From: Parasedimentitalea maritima
Lineage (GTDB): Bacteria; Pseudomonadota; Alphaproteobacteria; Rhodobacterales; Rhodobacteraceae
DNA: 64,000 bases
Assembly: GCF_005771405.1 (NCBI RefSeq)
Contig: NZ_VAUA01000010.1
Span: 164,186-228,185 of the forward strand
Direction: 5' to 3'
Within the stretch, counting starts at the first letter, position 1. Every line of letters starts with the position of its first letter. The position numbers were made by a program, and so were the translations under genes. A model generated the notes under the pieces. It made no database searches. It saw only the letters and a list, made by a program, of their open reading frames with translations, and was not told the origin of the DNA. Positions 12,876 to 22,923 of this stretch are shown here, in pieces.

Positions 12876-15249
12876 ATTTCTCTGTGAATTTCAACTCAAT
12901 CCGGCGGTTTTGAGATCGGGCTTCGGCAGTATCGGCAGAATTGATTGGCTGGTACTCCCCAAAACCATTGGCCGCCAAATGGTTGGGTGAAATGCCTAGG
13001 TTTTCAACCATGAACCGCACCACAGACAGCGCGCGCCCCTGGCTCAACTCCCAATTGTCTGCGTATTTATAGTGACCAATCAGCGGCGAGTTATCTGTGT
13101 GGCCATCAACCCGGATGATCCAATCGATTCCCGGCGGAATTTCATCAGCAATGCTGCGCAAAATGTTCGCCACTTTGGCAATTTCAATCTGACCCTCTAA
13201 CGACAGATCTGCCCCCCCCGGCGGGAACAGCACTTCGGAGGAGAACACAAACCGATCCCCTTCAATAAGCACACCCTGCTGGTTGCCCAACACATCCCGC
13301 AGACGACCAAAGAACTCGGACCGATAACGTTCCAGATCTTCTGCTTTGGTCTCGGCATCAGCCGCACGGCTGGCCAGTTCAATAGCCTCCGCTTCCAACC
13401 GTTTGCGTTCGGATTCCTCTAACAGGCGCCGTTTACGTTCTTCTGATGCCGCACGGGCCAGCGCCGAATTCAGATCTTTGCCAAGGTTTTGCAATTGCAC
13501 CTGCTGCGCCACATCGCGTGCCTGACCGTCATCCAGCAAGGCCTGCAAACCACCCAATTGCGTCCGGAGAGCCGCCACCTGTTGGTTTAACAACGCGGTT
13601 TGGCGTTGTGCCTCGGCGGACACTTCCTTTTCCCCCGCAAGTGCGTTTCGCGCCTGTGCCAGCAATGCGGCGCGCTCTTCGGCCAGCGACAACTGTTCTG
13701 CCGCGCTGGTTTCAGCAGCAGCTTGTTGGTTCAGGGCTGCCATCAAACGGCTTTGTAGAACCTCCTGATCCGTTGCAGCCACCTGGGCTTTTTCCAATGC
13801 TTCCAGAGCAAGCAACAAACGGCTTTCTATCGCAGCGCGCTCTTCTTGTGTCGATGTTGCTGCCGATCGTACGGAGGCCAAATCGGCCTGAGCCTGATCC
13901 AGCTGTGTTGCCAGCGCAGCCTCGGTACTCGCCGCTTCGGCCTGTACCAATGCCAATCGTTGTTGCAGCCCTTGCTGCTCTCTGTCAGCCGTTTCTTGCA
14001 ATGCGACAATCTGCGCTTCCAGTGTGGCGCGCACTGTGGCCTGTTCAATCTGTAACCGTTGCAGCTCGGCCTGATATTCGGATTGAGACTGAATGTTGGC
14101 TGCCCGCTGACCCGCCAATTCTGCGGCCAGCGTATCGCGTGTTTGTGCCGCTTCGTTGCGTGCTTGGGTCAACTCAGCTGCCAGCCGCTCACGGATTGCA
14201 GCGCTTTCGGTGCGGATCTGCCCGATTTCAGCATCGAGCGCTGTAACGCGCGCTTCCGAAGCTGTTTGAGCCACCTGCATCTGTGCCAACACTCGGGTCA
14301 ATCGTTCGGCCAGCTCGTCTCGCTCGCGGGTTTGGGCCCGTGCGGCCTCGATCGCTGCCAAAGCTTCACCCAATTGGCTATCCAGCGCTTGTTTTGCCAC
14401 ATTAGCGGCCGCTAGCAGGGTTAATGTGTCTTCCGCATCTTGGCGTTGAGCCTCAAGTGCCAGCGTCATCGCAGTGAGTTCGCTATCTGCATTGGCCAGC
14501 TTCAAACGCAAAGCTTCTGCGGCTGCGGCTTCGACCAAACGGGCAGCTTCTTCATCACTCAGCTGTTGCTGAACCCCTGCCAGTTCTCTTGCGCTGGCCT
14601 CGCCCTGTTTTTCCAAACCAGCGATCAGTGCTTCCAGTGCCTCGCGCTTGGCCGCAGCCAAACGAGCAGCTTCGACCTGCGTATCTATTTCAGTGCGGCT
14701 CTGCGCCAGAGTCAGGTTCAGAGCCTCACGTTCCGACAGCAATTCCGCACGGGCCGCTTCAAGCGCCTCCTGATCAGCCTGCAAAGTCGCAATATTGGCA
14801 TTGGCACGATCCTGGCTGGCCAGAAGCGTTGCCACCTGTGCCTCAAACGAGGTGATCTGCGCCGAGGCGTCAGCAAGTTCCGATGCTTGCTGATCGCGCT
14901 GAGAGGTCAACGAAGCAATGAGAGTCGCTTGTTCGCCAAGTTGGCTTTGTGCTTGCTCCAAATCACTCTGCGTGGTGTTCAGAGTGGAACTCAACGCCCC
15001 CATACGAGCATTCAATTGGCTGTTGGCCCGCTCTTCCAGCCCCAGCGCATCTGCAAGCGCCCCAACTTCATTCGCCAGCGCATCCAGCTCGTTTTCTTGT
15101 CCCGAAATAGTGTCGCGCAGCACAAACTGAACAATCATAAAAATGGTCAGCAGGAACATCAGGACCAGCAACAGCCCAGTCATCGCATCGACAAACCCTG
15201 GCCAGATCGAGGCCTGAAAACGTTGCCCGGTGCGCCTCGACAAAGACAT
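12874..15249 (-). CDS. OmpA/MotB-like protein with very long coiled coil
   Basis: A 791-residue envelope protein. An N-terminal cytoplasmic tail leads into one membrane helix at about residues 20-48 (GFVDAMTGLLLVLMFLLTIFMI, the MotB/TolR-like layout with a membrane Asp). A coiled coil of roughly 500 residues dominated by Ala, Glu, Gln and Leu follows, and then a C-terminal OmpA domain (about 640-790) with IRVDGHTDNSPL and the ending NRRIELKFTEK. It should cross the periplasm and grip peptidoglycan. It lies 3 bases after its MotA/ExbB-like partner. Rhodobacteraceae commonly carry this pair; the function is not established to my knowledge. Confidence 0.82.
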   Translation of the reverse strand: MSLSRRTGQRFQASIWPGFVDAMTGLLLVLMFLLTIFMIVQFVLRDTISGQENELDALANEVGALADALGLEERANSQLNARMGALSSTLNTTQSDLEQAQSQLGEQATLIASLTSQRDQQASELADASAQITSFEAQVATLLASQDRANANIATLQADQEALEAARAELLSEREALNLTLAQSRTEIDTQVEAARLAAAKREALEALIAGLEKQGEASARELAGVQQQLSDEEAARLVEAAAAEALRLKLANADSELTAMTLALEAQRQDAEDTLTLLAAANVAKQALDSQLGEALAAIEAARAQTRERDELAERLTRVLAQMQVAQTASEARVTALDAEIGQIRTESAAIRERLAAELTQARNEAAQTRDTLAAELAGQRAANIQSQSEYQAELQRLQIEQATVRATLEAQIVALQETADREQQGLQQRLALVQAEAASTEAALATQLDQAQADLASVRSAATSTQEERAAIESRLLLALEALEKAQVAATDQEVLQSRLMAALNQQAAAETSAAEQLSLAEERAALLAQARNALAGEKEVSAEAQRQTALLNQQVAALRTQLGGLQALLDDGQARDVAQQVQLQNLGKDLNSALARAASEERKRRLLEESERKRLEAEAIELASRAADAETKAEDLERYRSEFFGRLRDVLGNQQGVLIEGDRFVFSSEVLFPPGGADLSLEGQIEIAKVANILRSIADEIPPGIDWIIRVDGHTDNSPLIGHYKYADNWELSQGRALSVVRFMVENLGISPNHLAANGFGEYQPINSADTAEARSQNRRIELKFTEK

Positions 15250-15252
15250 GGA

Positions 15253-16446
15253 TCAGGTCTCTCCGGTGTCAGGTGTCACTGCGGCACGGGCCCGACCGCG
15301 CGGACGAGCAAAGGTTTTAACCAGCAGATCGATGTCGCGACGCAGCTCTGCCATGCTTTCCTGACGGCCCGCCGAAATCTCTTCGAGAATGCGCAACATC
15401 TGCACATCAATCGAGCGCAGACGCATACGGCTTTCTGCATCAATACCAGCGTCACTCCCATACGAGCGCATCACCTCAGTCAGGGCCTCCTGCCCCACGG
15501 CCACCCGCTCCAGAGAGGCCGCGATGCTGTCATTCTGATCCTGACGGTCATTCATCGCGGTAATGCCGTTCACCAGCTCAACCAGCTTTTCGTTGACCTG
15601 ATCGCGGCCCTCGGCGGACTGCACAAACATCGCTTGCAGCGCATCCATTTGTTCGGCCATGGTGTCCAGCACCTCGGCCACCACACCCGTTTCGCTGCCA
15701 GCACTTTCCTCACCAGACGAAAAGCTAACCCGTGTAAAGGTCGACAACCATTCCTCTAGCTCGCGGTAGAACCGGTTCTGACCATGCCCAGCAAACAACT
15801 CCAACAAACCGACGATCAACGAACCTGCTAACCCCAGCAACGACGAAGCAAAGGCCGTGCCCATGCCACCCAGTTGAGATTCAAGCCCTGTCATCAACCG
15901 TTTGAAAACCGCCAGACTTTCTTCGCCATCTTTGGGCGACAGGCTGCGAATGGTTTCCACTACTGCAGGAACTGTTGTGGCCAAGCCATAGAAGGTCCCC
16001 AACAGCCCCAGAAAAATCAACAGGTTGACGATGTAACGCGTGATCTCACGCTCTTCGTCAATGCGGTTGGCAACGGTATCCAGAATGGACCGGGTCGAGG
16101 ATGATCCGAGCTGCATCCGCGCTGCGCGAGAACTGAGCATCGTGGCCAATGGCGCCAAGAGCGAAGGTGGCCGCACCTCATCGCCGATTTCGTCTGCTGC
16201 AAACCGTTCGATCCAACGCACCGACCCGATCAGCTGTACCACTTGCCAAAAACAGGCCAGGACACCAAAGACAAAAACCAGCAGAATGAAACCGTTCAGC
16301 CAGGGATTGGCCTGAAAAACCGGAAGCACACGCGGCAAGGCCACAAAAGCACCAAACCCAGAGAGGCCCAGTGCGATCAACATCATCATGATTTGGCGGA
16401 CCGGCTGCGAAAATTGCACTCGGGTCTCGCGGTCTGGCTGCGCCAT
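15253..16446 (-). CDS. MotA/TolQ/ExbB-like proton channel protein
   Basis: A 397-residue inner-membrane protein. Two N-terminal helices (about 20-40 and 50-75), then a cytoplasmic helical segment, then a pair of helices around LLIFLGLLGTFYGLATTVPAVV and GMGTAFASSLLGLAGSLIVGLLELF, the conserved MotA/TolQ/ExbB core. The C-terminal 140 residues are helical and acidic. It is paired with the downstream OmpA-like protein and probably forms a MotAB-type stator complex driven by ion flow. Confidence 0.82.
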   Translation of the reverse strand: MAQPDRETRVQFSQPVRQIMMMLIALGLSGFGAFVALPRVLPVFQANPWLNGFILLVFVFGVLACFWQVVQLIGSVRWIERFAADEIGDEVRPPSLLAPLATMLSSRAARMQLGSSSTRSILDTVANRIDEEREITRYIVNLLIFLGLLGTFYGLATTVPAVVETIRSLSPKDGEESLAVFKRLMTGLESQLGGMGTAFASSLLGLAGSLIVGLLELFAGHGQNRFYRELEEWLSTFTRVSFSSGEESAGSETGVVAEVLDTMAEQMDALQAMFVQSAEGRDQVNEKLVELVNGITAMNDRQDQNDSIAASLERVAVGQEALTEVMRSYGSDAGIDAESRMRLRSIDVQMLRILEEISAGRQESMAELRRDIDLLVKTFARPRGRARAAVTPDTGET

Positions 16447-16519
16447 ACTTGGGTGTTCCTGAAACTTTATCTGCTCTTGTGGCCAAGCCTACAGGCTATC
16501 AATCCAAAGAGCCAAGGCT

Positions 16520-17050
16520 TTATGCGCTCAGCATGCGTACCCGGTTCGACAACCAGTCCAGATCAGCATCCCGAAGCCCAATCTCAGCCAAATGTGCTGC
16601 GGTATTATATAGGTACTCGGTATTTGGACCGCGACCGCCCACAGCAACTGCAATAATCTGAGCTTGATCTTCCAAACTCATCCCACCGCAATACTGCACG
16701 TGATGCGGATCAATAACATAGGTGACTGCAGTGACAGACTCACCGCTCGCCAGATTGACTTGCAAATCCCGCTCAACATAGGCCGAGGAAATCAGCTCAC
16801 GTTCACGCAAGCCAGCCAGCGTTGCCTCTTCGTGCCCAGCCTCTACTGCCAGTGCCAACCCTGTGCAGTGTGTTTCGACGTTTTCATCCAGCGCCAAAAC
16901 CAATCCGGGATTTTCCTCGCTGCCGCGATGATGGATCGAACTCATACAAAAGGACCGGGCATAGCCAGACAGGGTAGCCACCTCTTGTCGGGCCACCGGA
17001 AAGCCGGGATGCCACAGAAGCGATCCATATCCAAATACCCACATCGTCAT
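16520..17050 (-). CDS. Gamma-glutamylcyclotransferase, ChaC type
   Basis: A 176-residue enzyme that cleaves glutathione to 5-oxoproline and Cys-Gly. The nucleotide-like loop FGYGSLLWHPGF near the N-terminus and the catalytic Glu region LREREL are present, with YLYNTAAHLAEIGLRD at the end as in bacterial ChaC. The start at 17050 (MTMWVFGYGS) has GAGGG 8 bases upstream; an ATG at 17089 would add 13 residues. It is divergent from the DUF2125 gene. Confidence 0.87.
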   Translation of the reverse strand: MTMWVFGYGSLLWHPGFPVARQEVATLSGYARSFCMSSIHHRGSEENPGLVLALDENVETHCTGLALAVEAGHEEATLAGLRERELISSAYVERDLQVNLASGESVTAVTYVIDPHHVQYCGGMSLEDQAQIIAVAVGGRGPNTEYLYNTAAHLAEIGLRDADLDWLSNRVRMLSA

Positions 17051-17116
17051 TGCACTGGCCCTCGCTGGTTTCGGGCCTATAAACAGCAAAACCTACTCGG
17101 ACAAAAGAGGTTGTTG

Positions 17117-18118
17117 ATGCTGCGTTTGGTGAAAGTGCTTTTAGGGGCTTCTTTGCTATGGTCGTTGTACTGGCTTGCTGCGGGCTGGGGTCTGCGCAAT
17201 AGCATCAGCACATGGTTTGCAGAACAACAACGCCAAGGTTGGCAAGCGGAATACTCATCCTTGGGCAGCGGCGGCTTTCCCACCCATCACACCACCCGTA
17301 TCACGTCACCAACGCTAGCCGACCCCGGCACCGGCACGGCCTGGCGCGCCGACTGGCTGGAAGTTGACAGCCCAGCGATCTGGCCAGGTCGCCAGACCCT
17401 GCGTTTTGCGCCAACACCGCAACGGCTCTCTTACTTCGACCAAACGGCAGTGATAGAAACCGCCAATATGCAGGCCCAATTGCACCTAGAACCTGGCCTA
17501 GCGCTAACACTCGAGGCGTTTGCACTTAGTTCAGATCACTGGCGTATCAGCACCGACGACGGCTCTCTGGTGGATGCAACCTCAATGCAATTGGGGATGG
17601 TACGGACCTCCTCACCACTCACTTATCGGGTCGACTTTGTGGCCACTGAATTTACCCCGGGTCCCAATTTGCGTCATTTGTTCGCAGCAACTGACGCCTT
17701 ACCCAGTAGTTTTGAAACTCTGGGCCTGGATATGGAGGTGACCTTTGACACCAGCTGGAACCGGAGCGCGCTGGAACTGCGCCGACCACAGCCACGTCAT
17801 ATCAACCTGAAACTGGCTGATGCCCATTGGGGGGCGCTGCGGCTAAAGGCTACTGGCGAATTGCAAGTGGACGAGCGGGGATCACCAACCGGGGTGATCG
17901 CGCTCAAGATCGAGAACTGGCGTGAGATGCTAAGTATGGCTGAGCAGGCTGGTGCCCTCCCTGCCTCCGCTCGCGATGGTATCGAGCGGGTACTTGCATT
18001 GTTTTCCGGCTTTGGCGGGAATTCGGGCGATCTCGACACTCAGCTGACCATCCGCGATGGTTACGTCTCGCTTGGCCCGATCCCAATTGGCACAGCTCCA
18101 AGGTTGATCCTACGCTGA
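17117..18118 (+). CDS. DUF2125 domain-containing exported or membrane-anchored protein
   Basis: A 333-residue protein beginning with a hydrophobic helix (about residues 5-28, VKVLLGASLLWSLYWLAAGWG), consistent with a signal peptide or anchor. The rest is predicted beta-rich with repeated strands, as in DUF2125 proteins of Rhodobacteraceae. Phrases such as GFPTHHTTRITSPTL and the final GYVSLGPIPIGTAPRLILR are typical. The start at 17117 has AGAGG 6 bases upstream; longer frames upstream overlap the divergent cyclotransferase gene and are unlikely. The function is unknown. Confidence 0.8.
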   Translation: MLRLVKVLLGASLLWSLYWLAAGWGLRNSISTWFAEQQRQGWQAEYSSLGSGGFPTHHTTRITSPTLADPGTGTAWRADWLEVDSPAIWPGRQTLRFAPTPQRLSYFDQTAVIETANMQAQLHLEPGLALTLEAFALSSDHWRISTDDGSLVDATSMQLGMVRTSSPLTYRVDFVATEFTPGPNLRHLFAATDALPSSFETLGLDMEVTFDTSWNRSALELRRPQPRHINLKLADAHWGALRLKATGELQVDERGSPTGVIALKIENWREMLSMAEQAGALPASARDGIERVLALFSGFGGNSGDLDTQLTIRDGYVSLGPIPIGTAPRLILR

Positions 18119-18147
18119 CATCTTGCCTCTGCTAGCCGCAACTCCGG

Positions 18148-18984
18148 TTATCGACAGTAAGAGCCACTGCGATGGTTTGCGGTATCAAAGTGGAAATGGT
18201 CGCGGTGATACCGGTCGGCTTCGGGGCCCAATACGGTGCCAAAGGGACCACAGGCCGCTTTCCAGGCTTTGCGCAAGCGTTTGCCATATCCCTTGTCACG
18301 CCACCCTTGCAGCACGGTTACCGTCTCACCATTGGCCAAGGTAAAGCCGGATATGTCGATTGCCTTGCCCTTACCATGCTCCGAAATCCTGGCTCCGGGG
18401 CGGTTGTTACGGGTCCGACAGGCATAATGGGCAGCCACGCGTAGGGTTTCGACCTTGTTTCTGCGAGGAAATGCCGGTTGCAACCCCTTGTCTACCCAAC
18501 GGTTTAGCGCCTGTGCCGTTTCACAGGTCATCACCGAAGCCTGACTGAGTGTCACCCCCGACACCGACCGGATTCGCACGGCGTTTGAAGCACCGCACCC
18601 GTTCAATTTTGCCGGAACAGCGCCAACCTCTTCACCCTGAATATCAAGATCGCCACAGACAGAGCCTTTACGACGTTGGCGGCGTTTAAACAGGGCTTGC
18701 TCCACCACACTATCGGGTCGCAGGGATGGGCGCAGCGATATCTCTGGTCCCAAAGATTGCAGATCTGCTGGCCGCGCAGCCACACTCAGGATCTGTTCCG
18801 ATACTGGGCGAACAACCGGGCGTAACATCGCATTCAAGGGCACATCCACGCTTAGGGCCGCCATTTGCACGCTGGCAACAGGACGGGCCTCGGGACGGAG
18901 CGAACTTTCGGGAGAGGCCGCAAAGGCGGCGCCTCCAGCGACCAGCGCAAGTATCAGCGCAACGGATCCAGAAACTGTGCTCAT
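18148..18984 (-). CDS. Extensin-like C-terminal domain protein, exported
   Basis: A 278-residue protein with a signal peptide (ending near GGAAFAAS). The middle contains short Arg-Pro repeats (LRPEARPV, LRPVVRPV, LRPSLRPDS). The C-terminal 170 residues form the extensin-like domain, with four conserved Cys (CGDLDIQG, GCG, CRTR, CGPFG) and SEHGKGKAIDISGF, which recalls D-Ala-D-Ala carboxypeptidase or DUF882-type peptidases. It is the last gene of the hisC operon and its start overlaps the dehydrogenase stop by 4 bases. The activity is unproven. Confidence 0.8.
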   Translation of the reverse strand: MSTVSGSVALILALVAGGAAFAASPESSLRPEARPVASVQMAALSVDVPLNAMLRPVVRPVSEQILSVAARPADLQSLGPEISLRPSLRPDSVVEQALFKRRQRRKGSVCGDLDIQGEEVGAVPAKLNGCGASNAVRIRSVSGVTLSQASVMTCETAQALNRWVDKGLQPAFPRRNKVETLRVAAHYACRTRNNRPGARISEHGKGKAIDISGFTLANGETVTVLQGWRDKGYGKRLRKAWKAACGPFGTVLGPEADRYHRDHFHFDTANHRSGSYCR

Positions 18985-19925
18985 TTGTCCGTTCCTCCGG
19001 TTTGCCCCCCGGCCTGACCACGGCCAAAATCGGGGGCGTCCGTGTCTTGACCTGCCTCGATGATGCCACGGCGAATAGCGCGGGTATGGGTGAAATAGTC
19101 ATGCAGATGATCGCCATCACCGGTTCGTATTGCCCGTTGTAGGGCAAACAGTTCCTCGGTGAAGCGACCCAGTATTTCCAGTGTAGCCTCTTTATTGGTC
19201 AGGAACACATCACGCCACATGGTTGGGTCCGAAGCGGCAATCCGGGTGAAGTCACGAAAACCCGCAGCGGAATACTTGATCACCTCACTGTCAGTAACCC
19301 GGCGCAGATCGTCGGCAACGCCAACCATGGTATAGGCAATCAAGTGCGGTGTATGGCTGGTCACCGCCAGCACCAGATCGTGGTGATCTGCGTCCATCTC
19401 ATCAACGTTAGCCCCCATGCCCTGCCAAAGCCTACGCAGGCGATCCACTGCATCCCGGTCTGATCCTTCGACAGGGACCAACAGACACCAACGGTTGTCG
19501 AACAGCTCGGCAAAGCCAGATTCGGGTCCTGAATGCTCGGTCCCTGCCAGTGGGTGCGCCGGCACAAAGTGCACCCCTTCGGGCAGGTGCGGCAGGATAG
19601 CCTCGACCACATGGCCTTTGACCGATCCAACATCGGACAGTGTCGCACCCGGTTTCAAAACCGGTGCAATCTGCTGCATAACCGGAGCCATCGCACCAAC
19701 CGGCACACAAAGCACCACCAGATCAGCCCCTTCGACAGCTTCAGCTGCGCTCTCACAAACCCGGTCACACAGCCCAATGCGCCGTGCGGTTTCACGGGTT
19801 TCAGCGCTGCGGGCATAACCTGTCACCTCGCCGGCCAACCCCGAGCGTTTGATCGCCCAGAACATCGAAGAGGCAATCAATCCCAGCCCGATCAGGGCGA
19901 CACGATCATATACTGGTTGGGTCAT
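18981..19925 (-). CDS. tyrA: Prephenate/arogenate dehydrogenase family protein
   Basis: A 314-residue NAD(P)-dependent dehydrogenase of tyrosine biosynthesis. The N-terminal Rossmann fold has [21 protein letters not shown], then [12 protein letters not shown] and [15 protein letters not shown]. The catalytic [19 protein letters not shown] is clear. No chorismate mutase or ACT domain is fused, as in the alphaproteobacterial TyrC type. It overlaps hisC by 4 bases, which fits a shared role for the aminotransferase in aromatic amino acids. Confidence 0.92.
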   Translation of the reverse strand: MTQPVYDRVALIGLGLIASSMFWAIKRSGLAGEVTGYARSAETRETARRIGLCDRVCESAAEAVEGADLVVLCVPVGAMAPVMQQIAPVLKPGATLSDVGSVKGHVVEAILPHLPEGVHFVPAHPLAGTEHSGPESGFAELFDNRWCLLVPVEGSDRDAVDRLRRLWQGMGANVDEMDADHHDLVLAVTSHTPHLIAYTMVGVADDLRRVTDSEVIKYSAAGFRDFTRIAASDPTMWRDVFLTNKEATLEILGRFTEELFALQRAIRTGDGDHLHDYFTHTRAIRRGIIEAGQDTDAPDFGRGQAGGQTGGTDK

Positions 19926-21007
19926 TTAGCACCATTCTTAAAATCTTTCACCGCCTGCGCCAATTGTCGGCACGCGGTCTCGTCACCGATGGTGATCCGC
20001 AGGGCTTCTGGCAGGTTATACCCAGCCACCCGGCGTACGATCAGCCCTTGTTTTTGCAGATATGTATCACAGGCCTCGGCCTCACCCTGACTGCCAAACC
20101 GCGCCAAAATAAAATTGGTGCAAGAAATGTCCGACACCACGCCTACCTCGGCCAATGCCTCAGCCAGCCAGCCTCGCCATTTGGCGTTTTCGGCCCGGCA
20201 TTTGGCGACGTAGTCCAAATCACGAATTGACGCCTCAGCCGCTGCGAGCGCGGTAGATGATACGTTGAAAGGTCCGCGCACCCGGTTCAGCACGTCAATG
20301 ATCGCCGTTGAGCCATACCCCCAACCAATCCGCGCGCCGCCCAACCCGTAGAGTTTTGAGAAGGTTCGTGTCATCACGATATTTGAGCGCGATGAGACCA
20401 GCGCAGCGCCAGCATCAAAACCTTCGACATATTCAGCATAGGCACCATCCAGCACCAACAGCACCCCGTCAGGCAAGCCGTCGGCCAGCCTGGCCACCTC
20501 GGCCTCGCTGATCATGGTACCGGTAGGATTATTCGGGTTGGCAATGAACACCAGCCGGGTGCGGTCGGTGCAGCCAGCCAGCAGCGCATCGACATCCGTC
20601 ACCCGTTCGCGTTCCTTAACTTCAACCGGCGTTGCCCCGGCGGCCAAGGCGCTGATGCGATACATCGAAAACCCATGTTCCGTGTACAGAACCTCGTCGC
20701 CCGGCCCAGCATAACACTGGCAGAGAAAGGCAATGATTTCGTCACTGCCTGCGCCACAAATGATCTGATCCGGGTTCAGACCATGAACCTCTCCAATCGC
20801 CTGATGCAGCGGCGCGTGATCCGAATTGGGGTAGCGATGCATCTGCGCTGCCGCAGCCTGCATTGCCTCAACCGCACGGGGGCTGGGTCCAAAAGGGTTT
20901 TCATTCGACGACAGCTTTACCACGTTGCTGACTCCGGCCACATGAGCCGCGCCACTCTGATAGATGGCGATGTCCATAATACCGGGCTGCGGTGTGATCT
21001 TGTTCAT
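19922..21007 (-). CDS. hisC: Histidinol-phosphate aminotransferase
   Basis: A 361-residue fold-type I PLP enzyme. [17 protein letters not shown] at the start, [12 protein letters not shown], and the lysine motif [20 protein letters not shown] are diagnostic. It converts imidazole acetol phosphate to histidinol phosphate, and in relatives may also transaminate aromatic precursors, as suggested by the overlapping prephenate dehydrogenase gene. A 9-bp perfect hairpin (21037-21061) lies in its leader without a T-tract. Confidence 0.94.
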   Translation of the reverse strand: MNKITPQPGIMDIAIYQSGAAHVAGVSNVVKLSSNENPFGPSPRAVEAMQAAAAQMHRYPNSDHAPLHQAIGEVHGLNPDQIICGAGSDEIIAFLCQCYAGPGDEVLYTEHGFSMYRISALAAGATPVEVKERERVTDVDALLAGCTDRTRLVFIANPNNPTGTMISEAEVARLADGLPDGVLLVLDGAYAEYVEGFDAGAALVSSRSNIVMTRTFSKLYGLGGARIGWGYGSTAIIDVLNRVRGPFNVSSTALAAAEASIRDLDYVAKCRAENAKWRGWLAEALAEVGVVSDISCTNFILARFGSQGEAEACDTYLQKQGLIVRRVAGYNLPEALRITIGDETACRQLAQAVKDFKNGAK

Positions 21008-21094
21008 GTATCGGGCTCCTTGTCGGCACCCTAATAGCTTCCCCAGCGGACTTGGGGAAGCCGCAACATCACAGAGCCGGTTCAGACGCGGAAA

Positions 21095-21307
21095 TCAGCG
21101 CGCCGGTTGTAGTTTTTTAAGCTTCGCCGCTGCCTTTTGTATCAAATATTTGCCCGCCGCATATTCACCAAACTGCCCAACACCAGATTTCATAGCCTCA
21201 GTCGTTGAAGCGGCGATAGCATTAACCTGTGCTGGCGTCATTCCTCTGGTGGCGATCAGATTGGCGGTGATGTCCCCTTCGACCATGGCAAACGATGTCT
21301 GGGGCAT
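21095..21307 (-). CDS. Small hypothetical protein
   Basis: A 70-residue basic, Ala-rich protein (MPQTSFAMVEGDITANLIAT to KLKKLQPAR). The ATG at 21307 has GGAG 9 bases upstream, better than the in-frame ATG at 21322. No signal peptide or known domain is seen. It stands alone upstream of hisC. Confidence 0.5.
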   Translation of the reverse strand: MPQTSFAMVEGDITANLIATRGMTPAQVNAIAASTTEAMKSGVGQFGEYAAGKYLIQKAAAKLKKLQPAR

Positions 21308-21396
21308 AATACAAAGCTCCAATTGTTTAAAAACAGTGTCAACTTGGCACAGAACTTTACAGAAATCCCCCTATGCGCGCATCACCAATGCGTGTT

Positions 21397-22821
21397 TCAT
21401 GCTACAAGTGCTTTGAACCGGGCGGTGCTTTGATCGACCGAATATTGCTCGGCCATCTCTTCTGCGTTGCGGGACAACTCATTGACAGAGTCGATAACGT
21501 ACTGCGCGGTCTCGTCACTCATCAGATACGAAAAGTTCAACCGTACCCAGCCCGGTTTGCGCATTTCCTTGCCAGCCTTCAGATCATCAAACAACTCGTT
21601 CGAGGCATCTTGGTCAATCTCAAGCAGGCGATGCGCATAAGGGCCAGCGCATGCGCAACCGCCACGGGCCTGAATGCCGTAGATATCGCTAAGCATGCGT
21701 GTAAACAGCTGCTGATGTACGGGTGCACCGGTTGAGCCGGTCACCAAGAAAGAGAAAATGGGCAAACGTGATGCCGTTGGATGCCCCAACAAGGTCAGAT
21801 GAGGGTTATTAGCCCAGCTTTTCCGCGCCATGTTCGTGAAATGCTCTTCTTTGGCCTCGATCTCGGCCTGACCAACAGCCTCTTTGACCAAAAACACCAG
21901 TGCTGCACGGATGTCACCGATCACATTGGGCGTGCCGGCCTCTTCGCGTGCGGCCAGATCATTGCTGTATTCGTGAGACCAGGGCGATACAAAACTAACT
22001 GTACCACCTCCGGGCCAAGACGGGCAGCGGCGACGCACGGCTTCTTGGTTGACGATCAAAACGCCGGAGGCACCCGGCCCGCCGGGAAACTTGTGCGGTG
22101 AGACCACCACCGCGTCTTTGCGCACTGCGCCATTGCCTCCCATATCGATTGGCAGATAGGGAGCGCCGCCCGCATAATCCCAAATCGACAGAGCCCCATG
22201 CGCGTGCAACAGCAGGCTAATCGGATCAGGGTCGGTCAAAATACCTGTTACATTTGATGCCGCTGAAAAGCTGCCTATTTTCAGATCACTGCTGGCATGT
22301 TCTTTAAGGGCACGGTGCAAAGCATCCAGGTCGATTCCACCATCGTGCGCTTCGGGGATTTCCACCACCTTGGCTTTGCTTTCGCGCCAGGGCAGAATGT
22401 TGGAATGATGCTCATATGGCCCCAGAAAAACCACTGGGTCGCTCGCCTCTTCAATCCCCAACAGACTGACCAACCTGTTCAGACCGGCAGTTGCACCCGA
22501 TCCGGCAAAAATTACTGTATCGTCCTGCGTCGCCCCTGTCACCCGAGCAATCTCTGCCCGCGCCTCGCGGCGCATACGGGTGACGTAAGACCCACAATAC
22601 GAGGCTTCGGTGTGAGAGTTAGCATAATAGGGCAGCACCTTCTCAGTGACAAAATCCTCAACCTGACGCAGCGCGCGGCCCGACGCGACGTAGTCTGCAT
22701 AGACCAGAGGAACGTCCCCATTCAGACCCGGTATCATTACCCCGTCACCAATCACCCCGGACTGCAGGCTGCCATCCTTGGATGCGTTTTGGATTGATAT
22801 TTTGAAATCTGCGAGGGTCAT
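21397..22821 (-). CDS. Aminotransferase class V-fold PLP enzyme (cysteine desulfurase-like)
   Basis: A 474-residue PLP enzyme with the class V pattern: YADYVASGRALRQVE, PYYANSHTEASYCGSYVTRMR, then FAGSGATAGLNRLV, SAASNVTGIL, and the Schiff-base lysine in SPHKFPGGPGASG. It resembles cysteine desulfurase or selenocysteine lyase relatives but is longer than SufS (about 410 residues). A Cys-rich GGCACAGPYAHRLL lies where some desulfurases have their active-site loop. The start at 22821 has AGGAG 6 bases upstream. A divergent Lrp-type regulator 102 bases away probably controls it. The substrate is unknown. Confidence 0.82.
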   Translation of the reverse strand: MTLADFKISIQNASKDGSLQSGVIGDGVMIPGLNGDVPLVYADYVASGRALRQVEDFVTEKVLPYYANSHTEASYCGSYVTRMRREARAEIARVTGATQDDTVIFAGSGATAGLNRLVSLLGIEEASDPVVFLGPYEHHSNILPWRESKAKVVEIPEAHDGGIDLDALHRALKEHASSDLKIGSFSAASNVTGILTDPDPISLLLHAHGALSIWDYAGGAPYLPIDMGGNGAVRKDAVVVSPHKFPGGPGASGVLIVNQEAVRRRCPSWPGGGTVSFVSPWSHEYSNDLAAREEAGTPNVIGDIRAALVFLVKEAVGQAEIEAKEEHFTNMARKSWANNPHLTLLGHPTASRLPIFSFLVTGSTGAPVHQQLFTRMLSDIYGIQARGGCACAGPYAHRLLEIDQDASNELFDDLKAGKEMRKPGWVRLNFSYLMSDETAQYVIDSVNELSRNAEEMAEQYSVDQSTARFKALVA

Positions 22822-22855
22822 TGCGCGCTCCTGTATGTTGCGTACAAGGATGAAC

Positions 22856-22876
22856 GAAATTTTCCGCGAAAACTTC
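22856..22876. promoter_or_regulatory. Candidate Lrp-type operator
   Basis: The imperfect palindrome GAAATTTTCCGCGAAAACTTC lies midway between the class V enzyme and the divergent Lrp gene. Its half-sites GAANTTTT/AAAANTTC fit the A/T-rich dyads that Lrp proteins bind. Assignment rests on position and symmetry only. Confidence 0.35.
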
Positions 22877-22923
22877 ACCAGTTTACAAGTAGATTTGCCG
22901 AAATGTGTGTCGTATGATCTAGC

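Noticed and set aside
13446..15759. Plus-strand frames opposite the OmpA-like coiled-coil gene
   Set aside because: They arise from the biased codons of the coiled coil on the other strand and have no ribosome sites.
12874..16446. Zorya anti-phage system (ZorA/ZorB)
   Set aside because: The MotA/OmpA-like pair has no ZorC, ZorD or ZorE genes beside it; core housekeeping genes flank it.
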